Below are positions 32,401 to 47,400 of a DNA stretch of 64,000 nucleotides, piece after piece. Each line of letters begins with the position of its first letter. Positions within the stretch are counted from its first letter, which is position 1. Source of the stretch: Clostridia bacterium (lineage in GTDB: Bacteria; Bacillota; Clostridia; Acetivibrionales; DSM-2933); contig JAOAEJ010000013.1 of NCBI GenBank assembly GCA_026416815.1, positions 62,001-126,000 on the forward strand, written 5' to 3'. The notes under the pieces are model-generated. The model did no database searches. It saw nothing but the letters and a program-made list of their open reading frames with translations, and was not told where the DNA came from. A program made the translations under genes and the position numbers.

Positions 32401-35400
32401 TGTCCTACTGGGTACCTCCAATAGGACAGGTTGATGATGAGGCTGGTAAGTTGTCGAAATCACGAAAAACATTCAAAACAGTGGAGGATATACTTGCGTA
32501 TTACAGTCCTCAGTGGATTGAAAAGCCTCTTACAGATACGGGCATGAGCAAAAAGCAAGAGGGTGTAATATGGGTCTTCGGAATGGAAGAGGAGTTATAT
32601 GAAGCTCTGAAAAATCGTTGTGAATCATTAATAAGGTTGATAAGAGTAATACCCGGCAATGCTTTCACACAAAACGGTCGAGATACATATACTATAAACC
32701 CCGAAAATGAAGAGGATTACTTAAAACTGGTTAATAAACTCAAGTCAAGCAATGACTTACCCTCAGATATATTGTATGTGTGGTCCGGACCATGGAATTT
32801 GAATCAGGCTGGGATAATCGAAGAAGCTTTTATTAGTGATGGATTGTTAGAAAAATTCAATGCTCTTGTATATCTCGCCAAGGCTTTTATGAAGGCGGCT
32901 TCAGGCCGAACAGTGAATTTAACGTTTATTTGTCAAGGGAATACACCCTGCATATATCCGCTAAGCCACGGTCTTTCGGCTTTCTTCCGTACACTGTATA
33001 TTGAGAACCCGATATACCGTTTCCACAGCATACAGGTCATTGACGATATATCAAATGAGGAGTTTTTGGATTTAAGCCTTTCTGCAGTTAGGGCTGATGG
33101 TGCAGCTGGCGAAGAAATAGCCTATCGGAATGGGAAACGTATGATAAGAAAGCTGGTCAGACATACACAGGTTTCGTCTACAATGGGACAGGCCTTCAGA
33201 CACAGAGGAGTATACTGGCTTGTAGGTGGTTCCGGGGGCATAGGAAGGCTTTTAGTGCAATATTTGGCGGAGAAATTTGACGCCGTTGTTTACATGACAG
33301 GGAGAAGTGATGAGCCTGAATACATTAAAGATATAAAAGGTAAAGTAGTTTATATAAAGGCGGATGTTTCCAAGGCTGGAGCGGCAAGAAGCATTTACAG
33401 CCGTATTATATCGGAAACCGGCAGCTTAAATGGAGTTATGAATCTAGCAGGAGTAATCAATGATAAATACCTAATCAATAAGAGTGTAGAAAATATGCAG
33501 GAGGTTTTGGCGCCAAAATGCTGGGGAACTTACTACCTCGATGAAGCCACAGCTAATGAGGGGCTTGATTTCTTCATGGTATTTTCATCTCTCGTCTCAT
33601 TTACAGGAAACAGCGGACAGGCGGATTATTCATTTGCCAGTGGATTTATAGATGGATTTATGGATATGAGAAACATACTTTGCAGTGAGGGAAAACGCAG
33701 AGGAAATAGCATATCTATAAACTGGCCTTTATGGGAAGATGGCGGAATGAAACTTACACAGCAGGCTGAGAAAAACATGTCGGAAGTATTGGGGCTTCGT
33801 CCTCTTGGAACATCGCAAGGGATTGAAGCTCTTATGAATTGCAGCCAAGCCGGATTAACCCAATTGCTAGTCATATATGGGAACTGCGAAAAATTTGAAG
33901 GTGTTTTTGATACCGATTCACACTATAAATGGGCAGGGGTGGAGCCACATAGAGAAGTGAATGAAAATGTTAAGCACTATGAAACGGAAACACTGTTAAA
34001 ATGGGCCAAAGATTATCTGAAAGGTGTTTTTGCAGGAGTGCTAAAAATTACCCCTGATAGTTTTGAAACCAATACGGCTTTTGAAGACCTCGGAATGGAT
34101 TCCTTGATTGTAAAAGACATGAACAGTAAAATGGAAGGCATCTTTGGTACACTTCCAAGAACGTTGTTGTTTGAGTGTTGCAATATCAAAGCACTTGCCG
34201 AATATCTCGTTAAAAATAATGCTTCACAGGTTTTAAAGGCGTTTAATACACTGGAGATATCCTCTAAGATAGATTCAGTAAAGGAAACAAGTCCACTCGA
34301 AGAAGAAAATTTGATGAATAAGCAGTATGCCAAACATTGTGATGAGGATATTGCAATAATAGGCATGAACGGGCGCTTCCCGCAGGCCCGGGATATATAT
34401 GAGTTTTGGGAGAATCTGAAGAGCGGGAAGGACTGTATAACCGAAATACCCGGAGATAGGTGGGATTACAGGGATTACTACCATCCTGACGCTGAACTTG
34501 CAGAGCAGGGTAAAATGTATTGCAAGTGGGGTGGATTTATTGATAATGCCAGCTCTTTTGATACTCTTTTCTTTAATATACCACCGCGAAAGGCTGAACT
34601 CATGGATCCACAAGAGCGTTTATTACTGCAGACATCCTGGCTGGCCATTGAGGATGGTGGATACAACCCTAAAGAACTGTCAAAAAAATATTCTGTTGGG
34701 GTTTTTATAGGCGCTACTACATATACATACCAATTATGGGGCCCCAGTGAATGGCTTAAGGGGAATCATGTTTTTCCCGAATCGGCAGCATGGTCAATGG
34801 CTAACCGAATTTCCTATTTCTATGACTTTAAAGGCCCAAGTATACCTGTAGATACTGCTTGCTCCTCATCTTTAACAGCTATCCATCAGGCATGCGGAAG
34901 TATTAAAAAAGGTGAGTGTGAGGTTGCGTTGGTAGGAGGGGTTAATATTTACCTCCATCCTTCGAAATATATAGGCTTATGCCAAATGCACATGCTTTCA
35001 CAGGATGGTCGCTGCAAGAGCTTTGCAGAAGGGGCTGACGGTTTTGTTCCTGGCGAAGGGGTAGCAGTAGTGATTCTCAAGCCGCTTTCTAGAGCAATAA
35101 GAGATAAAGATAATATATATGCTGTAATAAAAGGAAGCTCGGTTAACCATGGAGGAAGAACCAACGGTTACACCGTTCCCAATCCGGACTCGCAGGCTGA
35201 ACTGATATGCCGGGCACTTGATGACGGCAGGGTTGAGCCTTTATCTATAACTGCGATAGAGGCTCACGGTACAGGAACTGCTTTGGGTGATCCTATAGAA
35301 ATACGGGGGCTTTCCAAAGCTTTTGCCGGGTCACCAAAATCCTGCTGTGCAATCAGTTCCTCGAAATCTAATATAGGACATCTTGAAAGTGCAGCTGGAA

Positions 35401-38400
35401 TAGTTGGTTTGATTAAAATGGCCTTGCAGCTAAAATATAAGCAGCTAGTCCCGACACTGCACATTAAAGAGCTTAATAAAGACATTCAGCTCGAAGGAAG
35501 CCCTTTCTATATTCAAAAAGAACTGACTGAGTGGAAAAAAACTGTATCGAACACCGGAAGCGGCAATTTTACATACCCTCGTAGAGGTGGAATCAGCTCT
35601 TTCGGCGCGGGAGGGTCTAATGCTCATGTAATACTGGAGGAATATGACTCTGTACAGGTTTGTAAAAAAGTCGGCAATTCCAGTGAGACTCACTTGATAG
35701 TTTTATCCGCAAAGACTACTGAAAACCTTGATGAGATGTGTAACAGGCTTTGCTTTTATCTCGAAGAGAGGACTGGTTTGAGGCAAGACAGAACAGGTGG
35801 TGCAAAGGGGTTTTGTGAAGCAGTAAATATTATGGCAGCAGAGATTTTAGGAGTGAAGCCCGAGGATATTTTATCCGGTGAGTTATTTGAGGATATTGGT
35901 CTGGATGCAGTTAATATGAGCATTTTGCTTGGTAAAATAAACAGCGCCTATAATACCGACATAAAAATAGATACTATGATGAAATATAAATGCCTTTCGG
36001 ATTTTGAAGAGGATATATATACCAAATACCTTTCCGCTGCAAGTCCTGACAGGGAAGATGTGCTATCTTTAGGTAGCATAGCATATACATTGCAGACCGG
36101 GAGGCAACACATGGAGGAAAGGGTTGCTCTTGTTGTTTCATCAATTGAAGAATTGATTTCGATGTTGCGCTCGTATACTTCAGGACAAGCTGATATTGCG
36201 CATATATATAGGGGTAATATCTTTAACTCAGCGCCTGAAACGGGTGATTCGTACATCCGCTCACTTATTAAAAATAAAGACTATTATGCACTGGCCGCAT
36301 TATGGGTTTCAGGAGCGGACATAGATTGGGAAACTCTTAATCGAGATTCCGAGCGTAGAAGAGTATCGTTACCAGGCTACTCCTTTAGTATAGAGCGGTA
36401 CTGGATTCCGGTAGAGGATAAAAAGATAACAGTTTCAGATTTCGAAGCAAATCCGAAATATAATGGAGTGCCGATAAAAAATGAGTCCCAAGCTAAAGAA
36501 TTCAAAGATACCGTTGAGTTTAGCGGGGACGAATTTTATATTAGAGATCATGTGGTTGCAGGTAAACTTGTAATGCCTGCTTCAGCTTATCTTGATGTGG
36601 TGTGTTCCTCCTACACACGGTTTAGCCCGGGAAAAGCGTATAAAATGTGTAATCTGCTGTGGATGCGTCCTTTCATTTTTGAAGATGGTATACAGGGTAA
36701 TCCTTGCAGCAAAAGTATGTACATTACTCTAAAGCCGGGTAACGGAAAAATTGACTATGAAGTATATTCGTCAAACGGAGAAGAGGTATTAATTCACCAT
36801 ACGGGAGAAATACAGGAGTGGGACACTTCAAGGATGTTACCCCAAAGGGTTATAGATATAGAGTCTATTAAAGCCAGGTGCCAACGAACCTTGAATGGCT
36901 GGGAATGCTATAATATATTGGAGAATGGTGGGATTTCTTACGGACAGTCCCTATGTGTTATTCATGAGATACATTCAAGTGGAAAGGAAGCTGTAGCTAC
37001 TTTAAAATTGCCTCCTTTCTTACAAGACTGCGGCTTTGATTTCACGCTTCATCCAAGCATTATAGACGGGGCACTTCAAAGTATAATAGGTGTAGATATT
37101 GGGGATGGCGGTGGTCCGTATATACCGTTTTCTATCGGTGAAATAAATATACTCAAGCCCTTGGAAGACACAGTGTACACTTATATAAGTGTCAGTGACA
37201 GTGGGAATATGTCCGGTAGCCGTCTCAAGAAGATAGATATGATTATAGCCAATACGGCAGGTGAAATTCTCATAGATATAAAAAATATTGCACTTAGAGA
37301 AGTAAAGCCTCCGGAAGGCAAAAATGATTCGGTAGATACGGTATTCTTAGAAAACACATGGGTTCATAAGGAACTAGCTGCCAATATGGCAAGAAGTCAT
37401 GCCCAAAGAGAGACCCTTCTTGTTGTAAATGCTCCAGAAAAATTATATGGCATAGAAAGCTTTAATAATATTTTCTTTCCGGCTAAAACAGCAAGTGAAG
37501 GTGTAAGCAACTTAGATAGAGATGAAGATATCTTTAGATTCCTTGAAAGCCTTAAAGAACAGGGGAACTATCCTGAAAAAATTGTTATTTTTGCACCTGA
37601 AGTTAGAGAAGTATTAGATATGACAGGCGCTATGATAGAGAACACATATTATTTTATCCAGAAGTTTACCCGGTCATTAATGCAGTTTAAGGCGGATAAG
37701 GAAATCAGACTTCTATACATATATTGTGCGTCACAAAAAAACATACAGCCCTTTTATGCGGGTATAGGTGGGTTCTTTAAGACATTACGCAGGGAAAAAC
37801 CTGGATTTGTTTGCAAGACGGTAGGTGTTGAAAGCTATAGCCAAAGCAGCATAAATATATATATGGAGTTTCAGGCTGATACCGATGAGTATGAGATACT
37901 TTATACAGACGGTGGACGATATGTAAAAGAACTTAAAGAAATTGGAATTGAAGAAGCTGAACAGAAAATAAACCTCAGAAATGGCGGGACATACCTTATC
38001 ACAGGAGGAATGGGAGCGCTGGGAAGCTCCTTTGCTCATTATCTGGCATATGAGATAAAATCTAATCTTGTGTTGGTGGGGCGCACTCATCTCGACGATG
38101 CTAAGCAGGAAAAAATAGAGCAGCTGGAGAGACTGGGGACTAAAGTCGTATATATACAAGCGGATTTGTCGGTTCTTGAGGAAGCAAAGTTTGTTATCCA
38201 AAAAGCTAAAGAACTTTTTGGTGGTATAGACGGTATTATTCACTGTGCAGGGGTAATAAGGGATTCGTTCATAATGAAAAAGACCCGCAACGAAATGGAA
38301 GAGGTGTTTAAATCAAAAGCATTAAGTGCTTTGAATATTGATGCTGTAACACAAAGTGAAAAGCTGGACTTTTTTATAATGTTTTCGTCCCTTGCAGGAG

Positions 38401-41400
38401 TTCTGGGAAACCCAGGCCAGAGTGATTATGCTTATAGCAATTGTTTTATTGATGCCTTTTCCCAATATAGAGAAAACCTAAGGGCAGAGGGAATGAGATG
38501 GGGGAAAAGCATATCAATCCAATGGCCATATTGGCAGGACGGGGGTATGCCACTTTCGGAGGAATACATTGAAGGCATTAGCGAAAAGACTGGGATGATT
38601 CCTCTTCCAATTAAAGAAGGTGTAAAAATCTTCAGAAATATTTTAGACGGTAGACTGCATGAAATAGCCGTGACTTACGGATATACACGTAAAATCAGAG
38701 AGACATTTGGAGGCCACAGCCAAAACAGAACGGAGGGGATGACCATGCAACTTCCGAAAAATAATGCTACAAATACTCAATTAATTGATAAAGCCCAAAA
38801 TTTATTAATGGAGATATTATCGGCGGAAATAAAGCTGCCTGTTACAAGGATTAATGCCAAAGATCCTTTGCAGAAATATGGTATTGATTCTTTGATTATA
38901 GTTAAAATCAATCGTGAAATGGAAAAGTATTTTGGAGAAATGTCTAAAACACTTCTGTTTGAATACCAGACCATTGAAGAACTGGCAGTATACATAGTAG
39001 AAAACTATAGTGACCGTGTGGCGAAAATTTTCGGATATAACAGTGCCGCTGATATTGACAGTCGCAGAATTCCGGAATCAGCCAGAAGGCCTAATCCAGC
39101 AGAGTCAATAAAAACACCGGTCAATACGAGGGTGGTATCTACATCTGCCAATGAGCCTGATTATACTTATGAGGAAATTGCTATTATAGGCATAAGCGGT
39201 AAATACCCCATGGCCGCGGATTTGGACAGCTTGTGGGAGAATATGAAGGCCGGCAGAGATTGTATTACTGAAATTCCCAAAGCACGTTGGGATTACGAAA
39301 AATATTTTGATCCATCAAAGAATAAAAAAGGAAAAACCAACTCAAAATGGGGTGGTTTTATTGATGATGTTGATGCTTTTGATCCTTTGTTCTTTAATAT
39401 TACCCCCGGTGAAGCCGAATGGATGGATCCACAGGAACGTCTTTTCATGGAAACCGTATGGCATACGGTAGAGGATGCAGGATATACGCGTCAAAGCCTG
39501 AAAAATGATTCTATTGGGGTTTTTGTAGGATTGATGTACGCACAGTACAACTTGTTTGAAACGGAGGTTGAGGGGACTTCCATGTATCCTGTGGGCTCAT
39601 ATGCCTCTATTGCTAATCGCGTATCATACTTTTTTAACTTCAGAGGCCCGAGCATTGCTGTTGATACAATGTGTTCTTCTTCCTTAACTACTATACACCT
39701 GGCCTGTGAAAGCATACGCAGAGGCGAATGTGATGCAGCCGTTGCCGGAGGGGTGAATGTAACGATACATCCCAATAAACACCTCCATTTGTCTATGGGT
39801 GGATTTGCAGCATCGGACGGACGATGCCGGAGCTTTGGGAATGGCGGAGATGGCTATGTACCCGGCGAAGGTGTGGGAGCAGTGTTCCTTAAGCCTTTGT
39901 CAAAAGCGATTAGTGATGGTGACAGGATTTATGGAGTTATTAAAAGCAGTTTTATAAACCATGGTGGAAAAACAAACGGTTATACCGTTCCTAACCCTAT
40001 AGCACAGACTGATTTGATTTTGAACGCATTAAAACGTGCAAAGTGGAACCCTGAAACCATAAGCTATGTTGAGGCTCACGGTACCGGCACTTCATTAGGC
40101 GATCCTATTGAAATAAACAGCTTGGCAAAAGCTTTTGGCAAATATACAAATAAAAAGCAGTTCTGCTCCATTGGCTCTATAAAGTCAAACATAGGCCATC
40201 TGGAATCCGCTGCAGGTATTGCTGCTGTCAGTAAGGTGCTCCTTATGATGAAGCATAAGCAGCTGGTGCCATCTATTCACTCGGATATTATTAATGAAAA
40301 CATAAACTTTAGCAATTCGCCGTTTTATGTGCAAAGTGAACTTCAGGGGTGGGAACCGGTTACTGTATATGAAAATGAAAAGGATGTTTCATACCGCAGG
40401 CGTGCAGCGATAAGTGCTTTTGGAGCTGGAGGCGCTAATGCTCATGTGCTGATTGAGGAATATAGACCGGATTCAACGGAGGCAGAAGCGTTTTATGATA
40501 ATTCTCAGCCTTTACTTATACTCTTGTCTGCAAGGACAAAGGAAAGATTGAAGGAATATGCTGCTAACCTTGTCCGATACGTTAAAGCAAGAAGAAGTAC
40601 TATAGATAAAGAATATCTTACTTCAGTTGCTTACACATTGCAGGTCGGACGTGAAGCAATGGAGCAGAGGCTGGCAATGACAGTACAAAGCTCCGACGAA
40701 TTAAGTGAAAAGCTTGAAGCTTTTGTGAATGGAAACGAGATGGATGGTGAAATCTTTGTCGGTTCAACGCTAGGTGAGCACAGCAATGTATCAATCCTTG
40801 TAGATGGTGAAGAAGGCCAGCAGTATTTACAAAGCCTGATTAGCAATAAGCGTTTTGGTAAGTTGGCACAGCTATGGACCTGTGGCGTAGACGTGGACTG
40901 GAAGGCACTACATGGAAGTGTTCACTCTCCTATAGTATCGCTTCCGGGATATCCTTTTGCCAAGGGTCGTTATTGGATTCAATCGCCTGACAAGAATAGG
41001 ATGCTTAAATCAGGCATAAACTCCAAACTCCATCCATTAGTGCATACTAATACATCAACCTTAAGAAAACAGAATTTTTCATCGAATTTTACAGGGAATG
41101 AATTCTTTTTGGAAGATCATATTGTGGGCGGGCAAAAGGTATTGCCTGGTGTAGTACAACTGGAAATGGCCCGTGTGGCAGGTGAGCTTGCAGGTGAAGA
41201 AAGGGTTGGAGGATTAAGAGACGTTATTTGGACAAGTCCTTCTATCTATAGCGGCAACCTTATGACAATACAAACCGGAATATCCATAAATAGTGGAAAG
41301 GTATTATTTGAAATATCGTCAGGTGAAAGCGGACAGCATAATGCTATTTCGCAAGGAGAGCTGATATTTAACGAGGAATTTGAAGTACCGGCTAGGATTG

Positions 41401-44400
41401 AAATAGATAAAATAAGAAGCAGGTGCTTTGAAACATTATCATCAGGCAAAGCTTATGAAATGTTTGACGGAATGGGGCTTAATTATGGGCCGAAGATGAG
41501 AGCCGTCAATGAAGTCTATTATAATGAAAACGAAGCGCTTTCACTTTTGGTATTACCTAATATAGGACAATATAGTGAAGCTGAAATTCAATATCATCCT
41601 GCAATGATGGACGGTGCATTCCAGACAATTGCGGGCTTGTTATTAGACGAAAGAGATAATGATTCCCTAATGTACCTGCCTTTTTCAGTGGGCAGAGTGG
41701 AATTTATCAAATCCCTTACACCGCGGTGCTATGCTTATGTTGCTAAGAAAAATAACGGCAGCCCACAAGAAGTCTGTTTTGATATTCAAATTACTGATAC
41801 TGAAGGTGAGGTTTTAATGGTATTCAAGAACCTTCAGTTAAAGCCCTCGGGTAGCGGTGAACAACTTATGTATTTCCATAGGGAATGGCAGCGCGAAGAA
41901 CTTTCGGCAGGCAGCGGCGGTATGTTGCCGGATTCAAGGACCATGGTATTTGATATCAGCGGTGGACTTAACGGCATTTTGAGGAACGGAATACCCGATG
42001 ACTCGCAGGGCCTCCCTATACATGTAACGAATGGGGAAAGGTATCTGAAACTTGGTGACAGAGAATATCAAATGGACTTTTCAAATCCGACAGATTATAG
42101 TGTGCTGTTAGCTGATTTAAAAAAGAGCGGAAAAAATATCGAAAACATTGTGTATTTTAATGTGGAAAGCAGCCTTCCTATACTCAACGAAGAGCATATA
42201 AACAGTGAGTTGAATAAGAATCTGCTAAATCAGCTCCATTTGCTTAAAGCTCTCGCAATCGAGTCCAGCAATAGAATAGGGTTTTTATATGTATATGGCA
42301 GCAGTGAAAGCTTGACTAAGGTATTTCAGACAGGAGTCAGAGGGTTTGCACAGGTTGTAAGGTTGGAGCACACTAATATTTTATACAAAACCCTTGGGGT
42401 AGACCAATCATACTCAAATGAGCAGGTTCTGAGGACTATAGTAAATGAGCTTAAATATACAGGTCAGGGTGCAGTAAATATATCTTATAGCGGTGGCAGT
42501 CGATTTGTAGAAACTATCAGGGAAGCCGGTGCTCCTGTGTCACGCTTGGAAAACATGTCCTTCAAGCAAAACGGGGTTTATTGGATAACCGGAGGGCTAG
42601 GTGCTCTAGGAAGGATCATAGCTCATTATCTGGTGAAGAAATTCAGTGCAAGATTAATTCTTACCGGAAGATCAGACTTGACTGCTGATACCCAAATAAA
42701 GATAGATGAATTACTTAAGTCGGGGGCAGAAATAGTATATTACAAGGGAGATATTTCAAACAAAAAAAGCGTAGACGATATCTATGGATACATCAAAAGA
42801 CGGTTCGGTAAACTTGATGGAATTATTCATACAGCAGGTATTACCAGTGATTCGCTCATTATTAATAAAGACATTGCAAGAGCACGAGAAGTACTGGCCC
42901 CTAAAGTGCTCGGTACGATAAACCTTGATGAGGTTACTAAAGATGAAAAGCTGGATGTTTTTGTATTGTTTTCATCGGTAGGAGGTGTCTTTGGAAACTA
43001 TGGACAAGCAGATTATGCGTACGCCAATGTATTCATTGATGATTTTGCAAGATACCGTGAAAGCCTGAGGGAACGGAAGGAAAGAAAAGGAAGGACAGTA
43101 TCTGTGGTTTGGCCGTTCTGGAAGGAAGGGGAAATGAAAGTTTCTGAAAATGTATTGATGACCACCCGGCAGGAGATAGGCTTACATCCTCTATCAACGG
43201 ATAATGGCATTAAAGCATTGGAATATGGACTTTCACAGGATAAAGACCATATTATTGTAGTTCAGGGGAACGGTGCTTTACTGAAAAAGAAGCTGGATAA
43301 TGTATACAGATATACTCAGCAGCATACAAACTCTGAAGTTAAACCTGTAAGTGCTGCTGACAGCGACTCAGTTAAATTGTTTCTGAAAAAAATCATAATT
43401 GAAGAAACTAAACTAAGTAATGCAGACATCAAACCCGATGAAGTATGGACTAATTTTGGTATAGATTCTACAGTCAATCTTAGGTTGGTTGCTAGTCTTG
43501 AAAGGCACTTTGGAGTACTGCCAAAGACTCTGTTTTTTGAGTATACCACCTTGAATAGCATGACCGAATACTTCAAACAGTATCATAATGCGAAGCTTGA
43601 GGAGCTATGCTCAGCCCCTAAGGGTTTTCGCTCTGCAGATATCAATATACTCAGCAATGACGTTATGGGGCAAGTAACAGCAGCTTCACAAATGTCAGGC
43701 ACCGATTCATTACATAATGTGTACGAAAACAATAGGTTTACAAACTATAAAATAGAAAGTAAAACAGAAGATAAGGAGCTGCCTGATGGAATTGCCATTA
43801 TTGGAGTGAGCGGGAGATATCCCAAATCATCCAATCTGGAAGAATTTTGGCAAAACCTCAAAAACGGTGAAGACTGCATTACCGAAATTCCCAAGGACAG
43901 GTGGGACTACAGCCAGTACTTTGATTCCCAAAAGGGTAAGCCCGGTAAGTCATATAGTAAGTGGGGTGGATTCATCGATCAGGCTGACAGGTTTGATCCC
44001 CTCTTCTTCAAAATTTCCCCAAGGGAAGCAGCTTCTATGGACCCACAGCAAAGGGTGTTTATGGAGACTGCATGGCATACACTGGAGGATGCAGGATACC
44101 CTGCCGAATGTCTAAAGGGTAAATCATTAGGGGTATTTGTAGGGGTTATGTACGGGCAATATCAATTGTTTGGCTCTGAGGATACAGTGAGGGATAACGG
44201 CGTAGTACTTGATTCTTCCTATGCTTCTGTAGCAAACCGCGTATCCTATTTCTTTGATTTTAGGGGACCAAGCATTGCGGTAGATACAATGTGCTCATCT
44301 TCGCTGACATCCATCCATCTTGCTTGTCAAAGCATACGTATGGGTGAATGTGAAATGGCATTAGCCGGTGGAGTGAATTTGACGATACACCCTTCAAAAT

Positions 44401-47400
44401 ATGTAAATCTGAGCCAGGGAAAGTTTGTGTCGAGCGAAGGACTATGCCGCAGTTTTGGCATAGGAGGCGATGGATATGTACCGGGGGAAGGTGTAGGGGC
44501 AGTACTGTTGAAGCCATTGAAAAAGGCTGTTGCAGATGAGGATATCATCTATGCTGTAATAAGGGGAAGTTCTGTGAACCATGGAGGCAAATCCAGCGGA
44601 TATACTGTGCCTAATCCTACGGCGCAGGCAGAGGTTATAGACATGGGATTAAAGCTGGCAGGATGGAACCCTGAAACTATAGGTTATCTGGAAGCTCACG
44701 GCACAGGTACTTCGTTGGGTGACCCTGTTGAAATGAAAGGCTTACTGGGAGTTTTTGGTACTCCCAATAGTGGCAGAAAATGTCCCATTGGTTCTGTAAA
44801 ATCTAATATAGGACATTTGGAATCCGCAGCAGGAATTGCGGGTTTGACCAAAGTAATTCTTATGATGAAAAATAAGACGCTTGTAAAATCCCTTCATTCC
44901 GAAACCCTCAATCCTTATATTGATTTTGATAATATGCCGTTTTATGTGCAGCGCAATACCGAAAAGTGGGAGCGGCATTGCAAGGAGCTTCCGCTAAGAG
45001 CCGGAGTAAGTTCCTTTGGTGCCGGAGGATCAAATGCTCATTTACTGGTTGAAGCCTATGATGAGAAATTACACGAAGACAAATATGAATACTCTAAAAA
45101 GCAAATAGTGATTATATCTGCAAAGACATGGGAAAGTGTCAAGGCATACGCAGGCACTCTGGCTGCTTTCCTATCAAAGGAAATGCTAAGAAAGAATCAT
45201 GATTCTAAGACGCTTTTAAGTAATGTAGCATTTACACTCCAAACCGGACGTGAAGAGATGGAAAATCGCTTGGCTATAGTTGTAGAGGATATGGAGCAGC
45301 TTGTCGAAAAGCTGACCTTGTTTAAAAAGGGCATAGCTGATATACAAGGCGTATATGCAGGCACACATCCGGGAGACAGTGAGGACATACAGTCTACAAT
45401 CAATAGTGTCATTTATGATGAGGAAAGTATTGCAAGCCGGTGGGTCTCGGGAGGACGGATTGACTGGAGGTCATTGCACCAAGGGTATGCGCCGCGTCAT
45501 ATTTCACTGCCGGGATATGCTTTTGAACGGAAAAGGTACTGGTTTGATACTTTCACATCTCAGCCGCAGGCAGAGTCTCCTGTAGTTTTGAAAACAAAGC
45601 CTACCGGACTGCTGTTGAAGGATTTCACCGAGATAGATGACGATCAGCCCAAGAAAACTCACGAAGATAAAGTAGTATTGAAGAAGATACTGAATAAAGA
45701 GGTGGCACTCCGCAAGGAAAGCGACTTGCCTACAGCACAAACGGAAATTACCGTGACCCTCCCTGAAAAGAAATCAGTTGAAGAAATAATGGAAGTAAAA
45801 CCAGCGGTGGTATATCCGGATATAAGGCGTGAGATTGAAAATGCTATGATGGATGTTCTTTACCTTAGTAAGGATGATATAGACCCTACAAAAGATTTTA
45901 TGGACTTGGGTATGGATTCGGTACTTGCTATCGAGTTTGCAAAAAGGTTAAGCAAGGCTTTCCTTATTGAAATAAAGACTATAGATTTGTATGAATATAA
46001 GACTGTAGAGTCACTGGCGGCAAAGCTGCAAACAATGCTGGAAGGTTTAAAGGACAATACGGCCGGGACATTATTGCCACATGGAGAAGATTGCGCGGAA
46101 GCAGTAAATAACGGGGATACAGTACCGGGAGACTTATACAAAACTATCGGGAACACTGCGCATGTATCCGAAACAAAAACCGGCAAGCTGCCTGATACAC
46201 ATAAACAGGAAGATATTGCCGTAATCGGTATAAGCGGGCGTTACCCGATGGCAGAAAATATAAATAGTTTCTGGGAAATTCTTAAGCAGGGAAAAAACTG
46301 TATCGGAGAAATTCCCGGGGAGCGTTGGGACTATCGAACCTATTTTGATACGGACAGACAAAAGACCAATAAAATTCCAAGCAAGTGGGGCGGATTTATA
46401 AAAGATATTGATAAGTTTGATCCTCTGCTATTCAATATCTCGCCTCGAGAAGCCGAGATACTTGACCCTCAGGTTCGTATCATGCTTGAATTAGCGTGGG
46501 AAGCTTTGGAGGATGCTGGGTATTCACGCTCTGAATTGCAAAGGAACGACGAATTAGGGCAAAAGCCTAAAGTTGGTGTATTTGTAGGGTCTATGTATCT
46601 ACAATACCCGTGGGTTAGCGGGGATACGGATATGGGCAGTCTTCTGTCAAATTCTTCATACTGGTCCATTGCCAACAGAATATCGTATTTCTTTAACTTT
46701 AAGGGTCCAAGTATGTCTGTCGATACTGCATGTTCGTCATCTATGACTGCTATCCATTTGGCGTGTGAAAGTATAAGAAATGGCGAATGTTCTGTTGCTT
46801 TAGCCGGTGGAGTAAACCTCAGCCTTATTCCAAATAAGTATATGGGTATTTCACAGATGGGGATGTTGAGCAGCAAGGCAGAGAGTAGAGGACTTGGCGA
46901 TAGCGACGGATATGTTCCGGGTGAAGGGGCAGGCGCTGTCATTCTAAAACCGGTTTCCAAGGCCGTTATTGACCGGGACCACATTTACGCTGTAATTAAA
47001 GGCAGTGGAATAAGCCATAGCGGGCAGACCGAAGGCTTCACCTCTCCTGATTCAGATGCGCAAGCGGCCTTAATAACAGAAACTCTTGAAAAATCAGGTA
47101 TAAATCCTAGAACAATCAGTTGCATGGAGCTTTCTACTACTGGCTCACCGGCGGGAGATGCTGCTGAGTTTGAAGGCATATGCAAAGCATTCAGACGTTA
47201 TACAATGGATAGAGGATTTTGTTCCATAGGAACAGTTAAATCAAATATAGGGCACATTGAAGCAAGTTCAGGAATTGCCCAGCTTACAAAAGTAGTATTA
47301 CAACTTTGGAAAAGGCAGTTGGTACCTACAATAAACTGGCAGCCTTTGAATCCCAATATTAGATTGGACGGAAGCCCCTTCTACATTCAAAAAGACTTAC

